A DNA stretch of 40,409 nt from CF-72 sp051006215 (lineage in GTDB: Bacteria > Chloroflexota > UBA6077 > CF-72): NCBI GenBank assembly GCA_051006215.1, contig JBPCIO010000107.1, positions 1 to 40,409 on the forward strand, given 5' to 3'. A program made the translations under genes and the position numbers. Below are positions 24,592-32,613 of the stretch, piece after piece. Position 1 is the first letter of the stretch; every line of letters begins with the position of its first letter. Below the pieces are notes generated by a model. It had not been told where the DNA came from, made no database searches, and saw nothing but the letters and a program-made list of their open reading frames with translations.

Positions 24592-25377
24592 CTACTGAAC
24601 GCTCTCTTTGAGCGGCGTTCCGATCACACGCGGCGTCGTAGGCCACGGCGACCCGGTGCCAGGCTCGTCGGTCAGCCCGACCGAATCGAAGGACTGCAGA
24701 TCTGTCGGGACCTGAATGAGCGTGTAGCCGTTGCCAGAGTGGTCTGGCCAAACCAGGCCCCCACTGACGCGCTCGGTCCCGCGCACAAACCACACCTGGT
24801 ATGCGTGGCCCTGCTCCAGGGGCGGCATGTTGCGGCACATCACCATACCCGTACCAGACAGCGGATCCATGTACACCGTGCCACGCGAGGGTATGTCCTG
24901 GACTACTGGCTGGAGCAGCCGAACGGCCAGCTTATCGGAAGCCAGAACTTCGGCGACGTGGTCATACCGCGCCGCGCGGTCGCGGGCAATCTGAGCGTCG
25001 CTCTGCAGGGCCGCGATCTGTGCCTGCATCATGGCCACCCGGCTTACCGCAACGAGCGATAGCACCAGGGACGCCGCGGCAACCAGCCAGGCAGGCGAAA
25101 CTCGGAAACGCTGCCGCAGTCGCCGCGAGGCTGAAGTGGACACGGGTAGCTGCCCGGTGCGCCGCGCGGCGTCGAGTATGCGCTGCCCCAGCGCCTCGGG
25201 TGCGTCCACCTGGGGCACGGCTGAGCCAAGCATCGCTGCTACTTCGCGAAACTCCCGCAAGTGCGCGGCACACCCCGAGCACGTCGCGGCGTGGGTCTCG
25301 ACGATTTGGGCCTCGGCCGGCTGCAGACAGTCGAGGGCCAGAGCGGCAGCGCGATCCAGAAACTCATCACAGCTCAT
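24592..25377 (-). CDS. RskA-type anti-sigma factor with zinc-binding (ZAS) motif
   Basis: 261 aa. The N-terminal zinc-binding anti-sigma motif HxxxCxxC is at His29, Cys33 and Cys36 (THAATCSGC). One membrane helix is at about 96-117 and a short coiled coil follows. The external C-terminal domain is of RskA type (about 145-255: YQVWFVRGTERVSGGLVWP). It should hold the ECF sigma factor encoded just upstream at the membrane until regulated proteolysis. A GTG at 25398 overlapping the sigma stop (GTGA) gives a form seven residues longer and would be translationally coupled; the ATG at 25377 is the conservative choice. Confidence 0.88.
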   Translation of the reverse strand: MSCDEFLDRAAALALDCLQPAEAQIVETHAATCSGCAAHLREFREVAAMLGSAVPQVDAPEALGQRILDAARRTGQLPVSTSASRRLRQRFRVSPAWLVAAASLVLSLVAVSRVAMMQAQIAALQSDAQIARDRAARYDHVAEVLASDKLAVRLLQPVVQDIPSRGTVYMDPLSGTGMVMCRNMPPLEQGHAYQVWFVRGTERVSGGLVWPDHSGNGYTLIQVPTDLQSFDSVGLTDEPGTGSPWPTTPRVIGTPLKESVQ

Positions 25378-25394
25378 GCTGGGGTGCTCGACCG

Positions 25395-26123
25395 TCACCG
25401 CTCGCTCCACAGCTGGGACAGCTCGGGCGCCTTGCGGAGTTGCTGGAGACCCAGCCGCATGCGGGTCTTGACCGTACCTAGTGGTACACCCAGCATGGTG
25501 GCGATCTCCACCTGAGTCAACCCTTTGTAGTAGGCGAGCTCGAGTGGCAGCCACTGCTCCCTCGGCAAATTAGCGAGGGCCCGCCCAAGAGCCATGCGCT
25601 GCTCGAAGGCGCCGGCACGAGACTCGGGATCGCCTTCGCTCGAGGTCAGGCCGAAGGTGTCGAGGAAATCGACCAGGCCGTCGCCGCTAGGATCCGGCGG
25701 AGCGCTAACCCGGTGACGTTGTTCTAGCTGCCGCCGCCGCAGCACGTCGATAGCCCGGTGGTGGGCAATCCCGAGCAGCCAGGGCAGCAGCCGACCCCGC
25801 CCTGACTGATACGCTGCCGGCTGGCGCCACAGCTTCAAGAACGTCTCCTGCACGACTTCTTCGGCGGCCGGCCCATCGGACAGCAACCGCACGGCAAGCG
25901 AGAACACGCTCCGACTGTGGCGTTCGTAGATCACTTCCAGGGCCCGGGCGTCGCCCAGAACCACCGACGCGACGAGTGCCTCGTCGTCGTGCTGCGCTGC
26001 GTTGACCGCGCTGCGAGCTGAAGCCGAAGGCCCACCTGCCTCGAATGTGAGCCCGAGTTCCACGGCCAGGGGAGTATAGCCCCGGCGCTGGGCGCAGGAT
26101 ACCGCCACGGTCTGACCTGACAC
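25395..26123 (-). CDS. ECF sigma factor (SigK/ECF19-like)
   Basis: 242 aa including an N-terminal extension of about 45 residues before the sigma-70 region 2 domain (IYERHSRSVFSLAVRLL ... AEEVVQETFLKLWR). The region 4 helix-turn-helix is at about 190-235 (LTQVEIATMLGVPLGTVKTR). It starts with GTG at 26123 preceded by AAGGAG. The adjacent anti-sigma gene shows it is controlled by an RskA-type switch. The promoter it recognises could not be identified. The divergently transcribed LysM serine hydrolase is a candidate target. Confidence 0.9.
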   Translation of the reverse strand: MSGQTVAVSCAQRRGYTPLAVELGLTFEAGGPSASARSAVNAAQHDDEALVASVVLGDARALEVIYERHSRSVFSLAVRLLSDGPAAEEVVQETFLKLWRQPAAYQSGRGRLLPWLLGIAHHRAIDVLRRRQLEQRHRVSAPPDPSGDGLVDFLDTFGLTSSEGDPESRAGAFEQRMALGRALANLPREQWLPLELAYYKGLTQVEIATMLGVPLGTVKTRMRLGLQQLRKAPELSQLWSER

Positions 26124-26270
26124 CGCGCTCGCGCTCCTTCCTATCAGAGGTACGCTCGAGCCTGGGTTCGCAGATTCAAAATGTAGGCTCGTTGCGTTAT
26201 GACGAGTAGCTGAAACCCGCCCGTGATGCCACCTCGCCCACTCGAAACGTGCCTGTGACGTATTCAGCCC

Positions 26271-26276
26271 TAGGCT
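26271..26276 (+). promoter_or_regulatory. TANNNT box, leaderless-type start of the LysM hydrolase gene
   Basis: TAGGCT lies 6 nt before the GTG at 26283 and supports that start codon. Confidence 0.45.
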
Positions 26277-26282
26277 GGACTG

Positions 26283-27611
26283 GTGTCGAGGCCAACCCGT
26301 CCCCGCCGTCGCGTGCTCAGGCAGCCGACGTGCAAGCTGGCCAGTCCATTCCTGCCGTTCCGAAGTTGGCGCGTGCAGTTGCTGGGTGCTGGGCTCGCCG
26401 CCGCGGCGGCACTCGGTTCAGCTCAGTCCTTCGCCTCGGCCCGCGAGGCCGCGGCAAGCTATCTCATCCAGCCGGGTGACAATCTGCTGGCCATCGCCGC
26501 CACGACCGGCGTCCAGTTCGATCGCCTGGTCAGCCTGAATGGCATCAGCAACGCCGACTTCATCGTCGCCGGCCAGACGCTCGCGCTCGACGGCGCAGCC
26601 CAAGCCTCGACGCACGCGGCGGTGCAGAGCCCCTCTGATTCGAATGGTGTCCCACGCTATACGGTGAAAAGTGGCGACACCCTGTGGGACATCTCCCAAG
26701 CCGCCGGCGTGTCACTCGATGGCTTGATTCAGCTGAACAATCTGAACAATGCCGACCAGCTCAGCGTCGGCCAGGTGCTCCGACTTCCGTCTCCGGTGGG
26801 CGGCCAGCAGTCCGCCGCGATCGCCACGCCGAAGCCGAACGCGACCCCGACTGCTGCGGCCAGGTCGGGTGCCTTGGCGCCGCGGGCGCCCACTTCGCTG
26901 CAACAGCGCGTAGCAGCCGAAGTGTTGCGAGTGGGCGGCCCGGACGTGCACGTCGGCGTTGCCGCCACCAACCTCACCACCGGCGAGAAGCTCAGCCTGC
27001 ACGCGGACGACGCGTTTCCGTCGGCGAGTGTGATGAAACTACCCATCCTGGTTGAGTTGGAGCGGCAGGCCACGACTGGCCAGCTTCCATGGACCGAGAG
27101 TCTGCGCGCCGAGGCGAGCGCCATGATCGCAGTTTCAGACAACAGCGCCGCCAACGAAATAGCGGACGCCATTCACCCTCGCTCGGTCAACGACACGATG
27201 GGAAGACTCGGACTGGGCGCCACGCACTTTGTCAATCTCTTTACGGATACCCGAGGTCCATCCGCCCCCGGCATGAACCAGACCACGCCTGCGAATATGG
27301 CCTTCTTGCTCCAGCTGATCGCCACCGACCAGGTCGTCAGTCCCCAGGCGAGCGCCGACATCCGCAACTTGATGGCTCGTAACGCCGATCGCAGCAAACT
27401 CGTGCGCTCGTTACCCTCGGATGCCCGCGTAGCGCACAAAAGCGGCTGGTACGACGGTGTCGCCAATGATGTAGGCATCGTCAACGTCGACCGTGTACCA
27501 ACTCGGTGGACGATCGCCGTGTTCACAGAAAACCTGCCTGACGGCGAAACGGGCAACCAGGTCGTGGCAGCGGTGTCGAAGCTCGTCTACGACGCCTGGG
27601 CGCCCCAGTGA
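26283..27611 (+). CDS. Secreted LysM-LysM serine hydrolase of the class A beta-lactamase fold
   Basis: 442 aa. A signal sequence at about 28-52 precedes two LysM peptidoglycan-binding modules: about 60-103 (YLIQPGDNLLAIAATTGV) and 125-169 (YTVKSGDTLWDISQAAGV). A Pro/Ala linker leads to the hydrolase domain from about 205. The active-site set is S249-V-M-K252, S285-D-N287 and K386-S-G388. The omega-loop ExxLN motif that class A beta-lactamases need for deacylation is not visible; the segment reads DTRGPSAPGMNQTT. A wall-directed peptidase or penicillin-binding role is therefore more likely than antibiotic hydrolysis. It overlaps the convergent EVE gene by 25 nt. Confidence 0.85.
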   Translation: MSRPTRPRRRVLRQPTCKLASPFLPFRSWRVQLLGAGLAAAAALGSAQSFASAREAAASYLIQPGDNLLAIAATTGVQFDRLVSLNGISNADFIVAGQTLALDGAAQASTHAAVQSPSDSNGVPRYTVKSGDTLWDISQAAGVSLDGLIQLNNLNNADQLSVGQVLRLPSPVGGQQSAAIATPKPNATPTAAARSGALAPRAPTSLQQRVAAEVLRVGGPDVHVGVAATNLTTGEKLSLHADDAFPSASVMKLPILVELERQATTGQLPWTESLRAEASAMIAVSDNSAANEIADAIHPRSVNDTMGRLGLGATHFVNLFTDTRGPSAPGMNQTTPANMAFLLQLIATDQVVSPQASADIRNLMARNADRSKLVRSLPSDARVAHKSGWYDGVANDVGIVNVDRVPTRWTIAVFTENLPDGETGNQVVAAVSKLVYDAWAPQ

Positions 27612-28126
27612 CCACCGGCCTCTGACGCCGGACGCCTGACACCCCCGTGCGGCACGCGTTCGCGCCGCGAGCGCCGAGTCTCTGAGACCCGCTGCATCTC
27701 ACGCTCTATCAGCAAGTAGTCCTGGGCGGAAAGCAGGTGCACATCGCCCTGAAGCGCCAGATACCACTGCTCGGGCGGCCAGCGTTTCAGATACAGCAGT
27801 CGCGGCGCAAGGGCTTCAGCGTCCAGACCCTCGCCAGGCTCGAGCGTCATCTGGGCTCGGGTGTGCACGCGATACGGGAACGGATCGTCCTTGCGCTCGT
27901 GGTTGATCCAGGTCAAGTGCCGATCTTCGAAGTACGCCGAGGTCACCATGGCCGTCGCTGGAAAGATGCGGTCGTATATGACGTAGTACAGAACGTGATC
28001 GCCGACCGCCACGCGCTCTGCCTTTTTGCGGTGGCGACCGCGCAGGCCGAGCAGCGAAAAGTGCATGCCGCGGGTGATGGAGTAATTTTCGGGGCTGACG
28101 GTGATCAGCCAGTGGCTTCCGGGCAT
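27587..28126 (-). CDS. EVE-domain protein
   Basis: 179 aa. The PUA-like EVE domain (about 4-140) has the start SHWLITVSPENYSITRG, then AVGDHVLYYVIYDRIFPATAMVTSAYFED and WPPEQWYLALQG. EVE/YTH-related domains bind modified bases in DNA or RNA. The last 40 residues are Arg-rich and probably disordered. The open frame reaches 28195 but would overlap the divergent amidohydrolase start, so the ATG at 28126 is chosen. Its 3' end overlaps the LysM hydrolase gene. Function beyond nucleic-acid binding is unknown; the protein is not accompanied by restriction genes here. Confidence 0.82.
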   Translation of the reverse strand: MPGSHWLITVSPENYSITRGMHFSLLGLRGRHRKKAERVAVGDHVLYYVIYDRIFPATAMVTSAYFEDRHLTWINHERKDDPFPYRVHTRAQMTLEPGEGLDAEALAPRLLYLKRWPPEQWYLALQGDVHLLSAQDYLLIEREMQRVSETRRSRRERVPHGGVRRPASEAGGHWGAQAS

Positions 28127-28145
28127 GGTCTCTCTCGGACGAGGG

Positions 28146-28151
28146 TAGCAT
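28146..28151 (+). promoter_or_regulatory. TANNNT box, leaderless-type start of the amidohydrolase gene
   Basis: TAGCAT lies 6 nt before the GTG at 28158. Confidence 0.4.
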
Positions 28152-28157
28152 GGCCTT

Positions 28158-29375
28158 GTGACCGAGCTCGTGATCCACGCAGGACACATCTTCACCGCCG
28201 CCGAACGCGATTCACTGCTGAAAGACGCCTGGCTCCGGGTCCAGGAGGGCCGGATTGTCGAGGTGACCTCGAGCGAGCCACGCGCTGGCGACGGCGCGGT
28301 CCGCTTCGACGCACCCGACGCGACGTTGCTGCCTGGCCTGATCGATTGTCACGTCCACTTTGCCATGAGCGGTGGCCCGGACTGGTTGTCTGAGATGCAG
28401 GAGTCCTACGCGCTGAGCTGTTGGCGGGCCGCTATCCACGCCCGCCGGACACTCGCAGCTGGCTTCACCACGGTTCGCACCCTGGGCGGACGCCCGGGCG
28501 CCGACCCAGCGCTCCGCGACGCGCAGATAGCTGGCATCCTCGAAGCGCCGCGCATCGTCGCCGCCAATCTGGCCGTCTGCATGACGGGTGGCCACGGGGC
28601 GTGGATCGGTCGGCAAGCAGACGGCGCTGACGACGTCCGAAAGGCGGTCCGCGAGCAGCTTCAGGCCGGCGCCGACTGCATCAAACTCATTGCGACCGGC
28701 GGCGTTATGACCCCCGGCGTTGAGCCAGGTTCACAACAGCTGACAGACGACGAGCTGCGGGCTGGCGTGGACGAGGCGCACAAGGCTGGCCGCAAAGTGA
28801 CTGCTCACGCTCACGGGTCAGCGGGAATTCGGGCGGCGGTGCTGGCGGGGGTCGATTCGATCGAGCACGGCTCGTTCATGACCGACGAAATTATCGAGCT
28901 CATGAAAGAACGCGGGACGTTCTTTTCGGCCACCCTGTGCTCGGCCCAGGGGTTCGTCGACGCGCCGCCCAACAGCGTCGCCGATTGGGCCATGGCCAAA
29001 GCCGGGCACGTTCGGGTAGCGCTCGACGAGAGCTTCCGCCAGGCGTATCACGCTGGTGTGCGACTCGTGCTGGGGACAGACGCGGGGACGCCCTTCAACC
29101 GCCATGGTGAGAACGCGCGCGAGCTGGCGTTGATGGTCAAGCTAGGGGTCTACCCGCTGGATGCGTTGCGAGCCGGCACCCGCAATGGCGCCGAACTGCT
29201 CGGCAAGTTGGACGAGCTCGGCACACTCGAGCCGGGCAAGGCCGCCGATCTTGTTCTGGTTCAAGGCAACGTCGCCGCCGACATTCGCCGCCTGTGCAAT
29301 CCGAGCGGAATCCAACTCGTCGTGCAGGCTGGACGGATTGTCCACCGCAAGGAAGCGCCCCTTGTTTCAGGCTGA
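28158..29375 (+). CDS. Metal-dependent amidohydrolase (imidazolonepropionase/Xaa-Pro dipeptidase-like)
   Basis: 405 aa. The amidohydrolase barrel carries HxH in DCHVHF (His65, His67), Lys176 in CIKLIATGG (probably carboxylated and bridging two metals), His217 in AHAHG, His237 in EHGSF and Asp308 in GTDAGTP. The N- and C-terminal beta sandwich is present. The pattern fits the subgroup containing Xaa-Pro dipeptidases and related carboxypeptidases acting on acylated amino acids; the exact substrate is not readable. The start is GTG 28158. It overlaps the convergent phosphatase gene by 9 nt. Confidence 0.88.
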   Translation: MTELVIHAGHIFTAAERDSLLKDAWLRVQEGRIVEVTSSEPRAGDGAVRFDAPDATLLPGLIDCHVHFAMSGGPDWLSEMQESYALSCWRAAIHARRTLAAGFTTVRTLGGRPGADPALRDAQIAGILEAPRIVAANLAVCMTGGHGAWIGRQADGADDVRKAVREQLQAGADCIKLIATGGVMTPGVEPGSQQLTDDELRAGVDEAHKAGRKVTAHAHGSAGIRAAVLAGVDSIEHGSFMTDEIIELMKERGTFFSATLCSAQGFVDAPPNSVADWAMAKAGHVRVALDESFRQAYHAGVRLVLGTDAGTPFNRHGENARELALMVKLGVYPLDALRAGTRNGAELLGKLDELGTLEPGKAADLVLVQGNVAADIRRLCNPSGIQLVVQAGRIVHRKEAPLVSG

Positions 29376-29957
29376 CAACGGGCGCCGCTTCCACTCTTGC
29401 TCGAACTCGAGCAGGACGGACAACTGACGATCGTTAGGAAGAGCTTGCCAGCGCCCGGTGCGCACAATCCGCAGCGCTTCGGGCGCGCTGTACCCCTGCG
29501 CGACCAGCACTGCACAGGCCATCAGCGGCCCACGTCCTACGCCATGCTCGCAGTGCAGGAATGCGCGGCCGCCCCGGGAAAGGTGTTCGAGCACCCACTC
29601 CACGCCCTCGCTCATTTGAGCGTGCGTAAAGCCATGCCGATCCAGGGTCGGGACATGCAAGAACTGAATCCGCGCCGCGGCTAGCGCCTGCGGGTCGTCC
29701 TGCGCCTCGAGTCGACAATCGACAACTGCTGTTACGCCGTGCTGGGTGAGCTGTTTGATGTCTCTCGTTTGAAAAGCACCGCCCACTGCGAGCTGCGGGG
29801 TCACGTCCGAGTAATTGAGCTGCTTAGGCTGGAGGTCAGTGAGCCACTCCATGACTCGCGCGAGCACCCGCAGCCCGATGCGTCCACCCGGCCGACGGTA
29901 GCTGTCGACGATCGCCTCGCGATCCGAGGGGTAGGGAATCGGGTTGTCAGGCGCCAT
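29367..29957 (-). CDS. Dual-specificity protein phosphatase-like
   Basis: 196 aa. An N-terminal helix of about 40 residues precedes a cysteine-phosphatase domain with the P-loop HCEHGVGRG (Cys136, Arg142, the CX5R signature) and a probable general acid Asp106 in PTLDRHG. The stretch NYSDVTPQLAVGGAF before the core is typical of atypical dual-specificity phosphatases. It could act on phosphoproteins or other phosphate esters; no kinase is adjacent. Confidence 0.88.
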   Translation of the reverse strand: MAPDNPIPYPSDREAIVDSYRRPGGRIGLRVLARVMEWLTDLQPKQLNYSDVTPQLAVGGAFQTRDIKQLTQHGVTAVVDCRLEAQDDPQALAAARIQFLHVPTLDRHGFTHAQMSEGVEWVLEHLSRGGRAFLHCEHGVGRGPLMACAVLVAQGYSAPEALRIVRTGRWQALPNDRQLSVLLEFEQEWKRRPLSA

Positions 29958-30117
29958 CAGCTTCGAGCGAGCAACGATCAGATCTCACACTGAGTACCGT
30001 CTGCAAGGCGCCTGACGATCAGCGCGTGGCGGCGACTGGAGTGCGCGAAACTTTCACCGTGCGCCGCCGCGGCAATTGAGGTCCGACCGCCAAACGCTAG
30101 GAGTGCACGGTGCTGGC

Positions 30118-30149
30118 TGGCTCGCCTACCAAATGGCTCGCCTACCAAA
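30118..30149. repeat. 16-bp perfect tandem duplication at the 3' end of sufT
   Basis: Two adjacent copies of TGGCTCGCCTACCAAA (30118-30133 and 30134-30149), both followed by TG. The second copy holds the sufT stop codon (minus strand TAG, 30144-30142) and last codon; the first copy lies just past the stop. Confidence 0.9.
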
Positions 30150-30501
30150 TGCCCAGCTCGGCTTTGGCTTCTTCGGAGGCCATGATGCGCGGGTCCCAGC
30201 GCGGCGTCCATACCAGGTTGATGTCGACATCGTTGATGGCCGGGAACTGGTTCACTAATACCGAATGCGCCTGCGTCTTGATGACCGGTCCGAGTGGGCA
30301 GGCCGGCGTCGTAAGTGTCATATCGATGATGACGTTCCGCGAATCGTCGTCGATCTGCACGCCGTACACCAGTCCCAGGTCGAGAATGCTGATGCCAATC
30401 TCGGGATCGTAGACCGATTTCAACGCCTGGCGGACGTCCTCCTCACTGGGCAGGCTTCCGCTTTCGATTTGGGTTTGGGTGCTGGTCTCTTGGTCAGTCA
30501 T
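30142..30501 (-). CDS. sufT: SufT/MIP18-like Fe-S assembly factor (DUF59)
   Basis: 119 aa. A 15-20 residue polar N-terminal tail precedes the DUF59 domain with DPEIGISILDLGLVY (32-46) and MTLTTPACPLG (61-71; Cys68 conserved). Proteins of this type help transfer Fe-S clusters to client proteins and are often the last gene of SUF operons, as here. It follows sufU by 27 nt. A TTAGGAG sequence upstream serves as ribosome-binding site. Confidence 0.92.
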   Translation of the reverse strand: MTDQETSTQTQIESGSLPSEEDVRQALKSVYDPEIGISILDLGLVYGVQIDDDSRNVIIDMTLTTPACPLGPVIKTQAHSVLVNQFPAINDVDINLVWTPRWDPRIMASEEAKAELGIW

Positions 30502-30528
30502 GACTCAGTATGGCTCCTAAGTCCAGCC

Positions 30529-30981
30529 TCACGCTGGCTGGGATTCACGGTGTCGGTATAGCTCGACGGTTTCGCGCAACGTTGTCCAGGGCAGTAGCGC
30601 ACACTTGACGCGGGCCGGATACTTTTTCACCCCCTGCAGCGCGTCGAGCTCCTGTTCAAGCTCTTGAGGCGCCGGATCACGGTTGGCCATCTGGCGCGTG
30701 AAGTCCTGTACCGCCGCTTCGGCTACGTCGAGCTTCTGACCTTTGACGATCTCGGTCATCATCGAAGCTGAAGCCTGACTGATCGAACAGCCACGCCCGC
30801 TGAAGCTGATGTCGCGGATGCGCTCGTCGTGTTCGTCGATACCAACGGACAGCTCGATCTCGTCGCCGCACAGCGGGTTGTGGCCTCGGTTTGCCAGCGT
30901 CGGATTCGGAAGTCGACCGTGGTTGCGCGGGTTTTGATAGTGGTCGAGAATGATCTCCCGCGACAGGTCTTGCATGCTCAC
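30529..30981 (-). CDS. sufU: SufU, zinc-dependent sulfur-transfer protein
   Basis: 150 aa. It has the conserved ligands Cys38 and Asp40 (NPLCGDEI), Cys65 (GRGCSISQAS) and Cys127 (RVKCALLPW), and the extra segment between GRGCSISQAS and the last Cys that separates SufU from IscU. In Gram-positive-type SUF systems SufU accepts persulfide from the desulfurase SufS. No sufS is present in this cluster. Its ATG overlaps the stop of the Rieske gene. Confidence 0.95.
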   Translation of the reverse strand: MSMQDLSREIILDHYQNPRNHGRLPNPTLANRGHNPLCGDEIELSVGIDEHDERIRDISFSGRGCSISQASASMMTEIVKGQKLDVAEAAVQDFTRQMANRDPAPQELEQELDALQGVKKYPARVKCALLPWTTLRETVELYRHRESQPA

Positions 30982-31298
30982 CCGTGCTCTACTCCGACCT
31001 GGATGGCGTCGCCTTCGACGCGGACTGCGTGTGTTTCAACCGCCTCATATGCTGGAAGCTGCGTAGCTGCGCCAGTCCGCACGTCGAAACGCGCGCCGTG
31101 CCGCGGGCACTCGATCTCTGCGTCTTCGAGCTCGCCTTGATCCAGCGATCCACCATCGTGCGTGCACAAGTCGTCGATGGCGTAGAACTGCCCGGCGACG
31201 TTGCAGACCGCGACCTCGTGATCTCCCACGCTGAAGACCGCGACTCGCTCGGGTGGGATCTCGGACACCTTGGCCACCGTCTGCCAGCTGGTCGTCAT
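30978..31298 (-). CDS. Rieske-type [2Fe-2S] ferredoxin in the suf operon
   Basis: 106 aa. The two Rieske boxes are CTHDG (Cys45, His47) and CPRHGARF (Cys64, His67), with 16 residues between them. The short soluble form resembles NirD or dioxygenase-ferredoxin proteins. It overlaps sufD and sufU by 4 nt on each side, so it is an integral part of the operon. It probably delivers electrons for cluster assembly or is an assembly client; neither is proven. Confidence 0.93.
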   Translation of the reverse strand: MTTSWQTVAKVSEIPPERVAVFSVGDHEVAVCNVAGQFYAIDDLCTHDGGSLDQGELEDAEIECPRHGARFDVRTGAATQLPAYEAVETHAVRVEGDAIQVGVEHG

Positions 31299-32611
31299 GC
31301 GTTCCCCGCCTCGGCCCGTATCTCGTGCTCGGCTATGGCCGACCAGAGCGCCTCTTCGACCCGGGGCAGTCCCAGTTTTCTCAACGTCGACTGGAAAAAG
31401 CCCTCGACAATCAGCTGTTCAGCAGCTGCGCGATCCAGACCTCGGCTCTCGAGATAAAACAGCATCTCCTGGTCGACCGGACCGACCGCCGCCCCGTGCG
31501 TGCAGCGGATGACGTCGTTGTTGAGAATTTCCAGCTTCGGGTCCGAGTCGGCCTTGGAGCGTTCCGACAGCAGAATGTTCTTCTGTTCCTGGCTGGACTC
31601 GGTCTGGTGGGCCGACGTGTTGATGCGGATCAGCCCAGTAAAGTTCGCCGACGACTGATCGCGCAGCGCGTTGTGAATGATGAGATCACTCCGCGTCGCA
31701 TTGCCGGAGTGCTCCTGGAGAGTCTGGAAGTCGACATACTGGCGTCCGTGTCCATCCACCACGCCCAGCACGTCTGCCTGACTGCCGCGCCCTTCCAGGA
31801 CTACCTGCACCGTATTGCGCGCCAGCCGGGCACCGAGCGCGACATTCAGGGTGCGGAGGGACGCGTCCTGCGCCAGGTGAGCGCGCTGCCACGAAAAGCT
31901 CCACACCTCCGGCGCCCAGCGCTGCAACTGCACATAGCGCACGTGGGCGTTCGGACCCACCACCTGCTCGACCACTCCACTTGCTACGTTTGAACCACCG
32001 CGGTACTCCTCGACGAGGCTGACCTCCGACCCTTCGTCGGCTATGACGAGCGTGTGGACCAGGGCCGGCTCAGCGTAGGCATGGCTCACCCAGATCGGCC
32101 GTTCCAGCCGCGTTCCCCTGGGGACGAACACCACCAGGCCAGCGTTGAAAAACGCGTAGTGCAGAGCGACGAACTTGTCTGATTCCGGCAGGACGACGGT
32201 TGCAAAATGTTTTTCGATCCGCGCAGCGAGCAATGGGTCCTCGAGCGCCTCGCGCAGGTCTACCGCCCGCGCGCCATCCGGCAGCGGCCCCGGCGTAGCG
32301 GTGCCGTTGCGGAACGCCAGCGCGCTCGCGCCAGCCTGCTGTGCCAGGACCTCAGCCCCGCTCGGTCCGCCATTTAGGTGCCGTCGAGCGCCTGCTGCGA
32401 GTGGGTCGATGTCCTGGAGCGGCAGCCCGCGCAGGCTGGTGCGTCGCCAGCCCTCGGTGCGCTGGTCGGGCATCGGCGTACGTTCGAACGCCTCCAGGCC
32501 GCGCAGGCGAACGGCGCGGAGCCAGGCAGGCTCCTGACGCGTGTGCGACAGCTCTTCAACTGTCTCGCGGCTCAACGCCAGACGGGGTGCGGAAAGTAGT
32601 TCGCCAGGCAC
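31295..32611 (-). CDS. sufD: SufD, Fe-S scaffold complex subunit
   Basis: 438 aa. A helical N-terminal domain (GWRRTSLRGLPLQDIDP) leads into the right-handed beta-helix core of SufB/SufD proteins, with the conserved ending NNDVIRCTHGAAVGPVDQE, where the His of CTHG matches the catalytically important SufD histidine, then FYLESRGLDRAAAEQLIVEGFF. It forms the SufBC2D complex with the products of the two upstream genes. Its ATG lies 2 nt after the sufB stop. Confidence 0.94.
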   Translation of the reverse strand: MPGELLSAPRLALSRETVEELSHTRQEPAWLRAVRLRGLEAFERTPMPDQRTEGWRRTSLRGLPLQDIDPLAAGARRHLNGGPSGAEVLAQQAGASALAFRNGTATPGPLPDGARAVDLREALEDPLLAARIEKHFATVVLPESDKFVALHYAFFNAGLVVFVPRGTRLERPIWVSHAYAEPALVHTLVIADEGSEVSLVEEYRGGSNVASGVVEQVVGPNAHVRYVQLQRWAPEVWSFSWQRAHLAQDASLRTLNVALGARLARNTVQVVLEGRGSQADVLGVVDGHGRQYVDFQTLQEHSGNATRSDLIIHNALRDQSSANFTGLIRINTSAHQTESSQEQKNILLSERSKADSDPKLEILNNDVIRCTHGAAVGPVDQEMLFYLESRGLDRAAAEQLIVEGFFQSTLRKLGLPRVEEALWSAIAEHEIRAEAGNA

Positions 32612-32613
32612 GA

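Noticed and set aside
29978..30211. 77-aa minus-strand frame between the phosphatase gene and sufT
   Set aside because: It overlaps the sufT 3' end, contains the tandem repeat and has no recognisable protein pattern.
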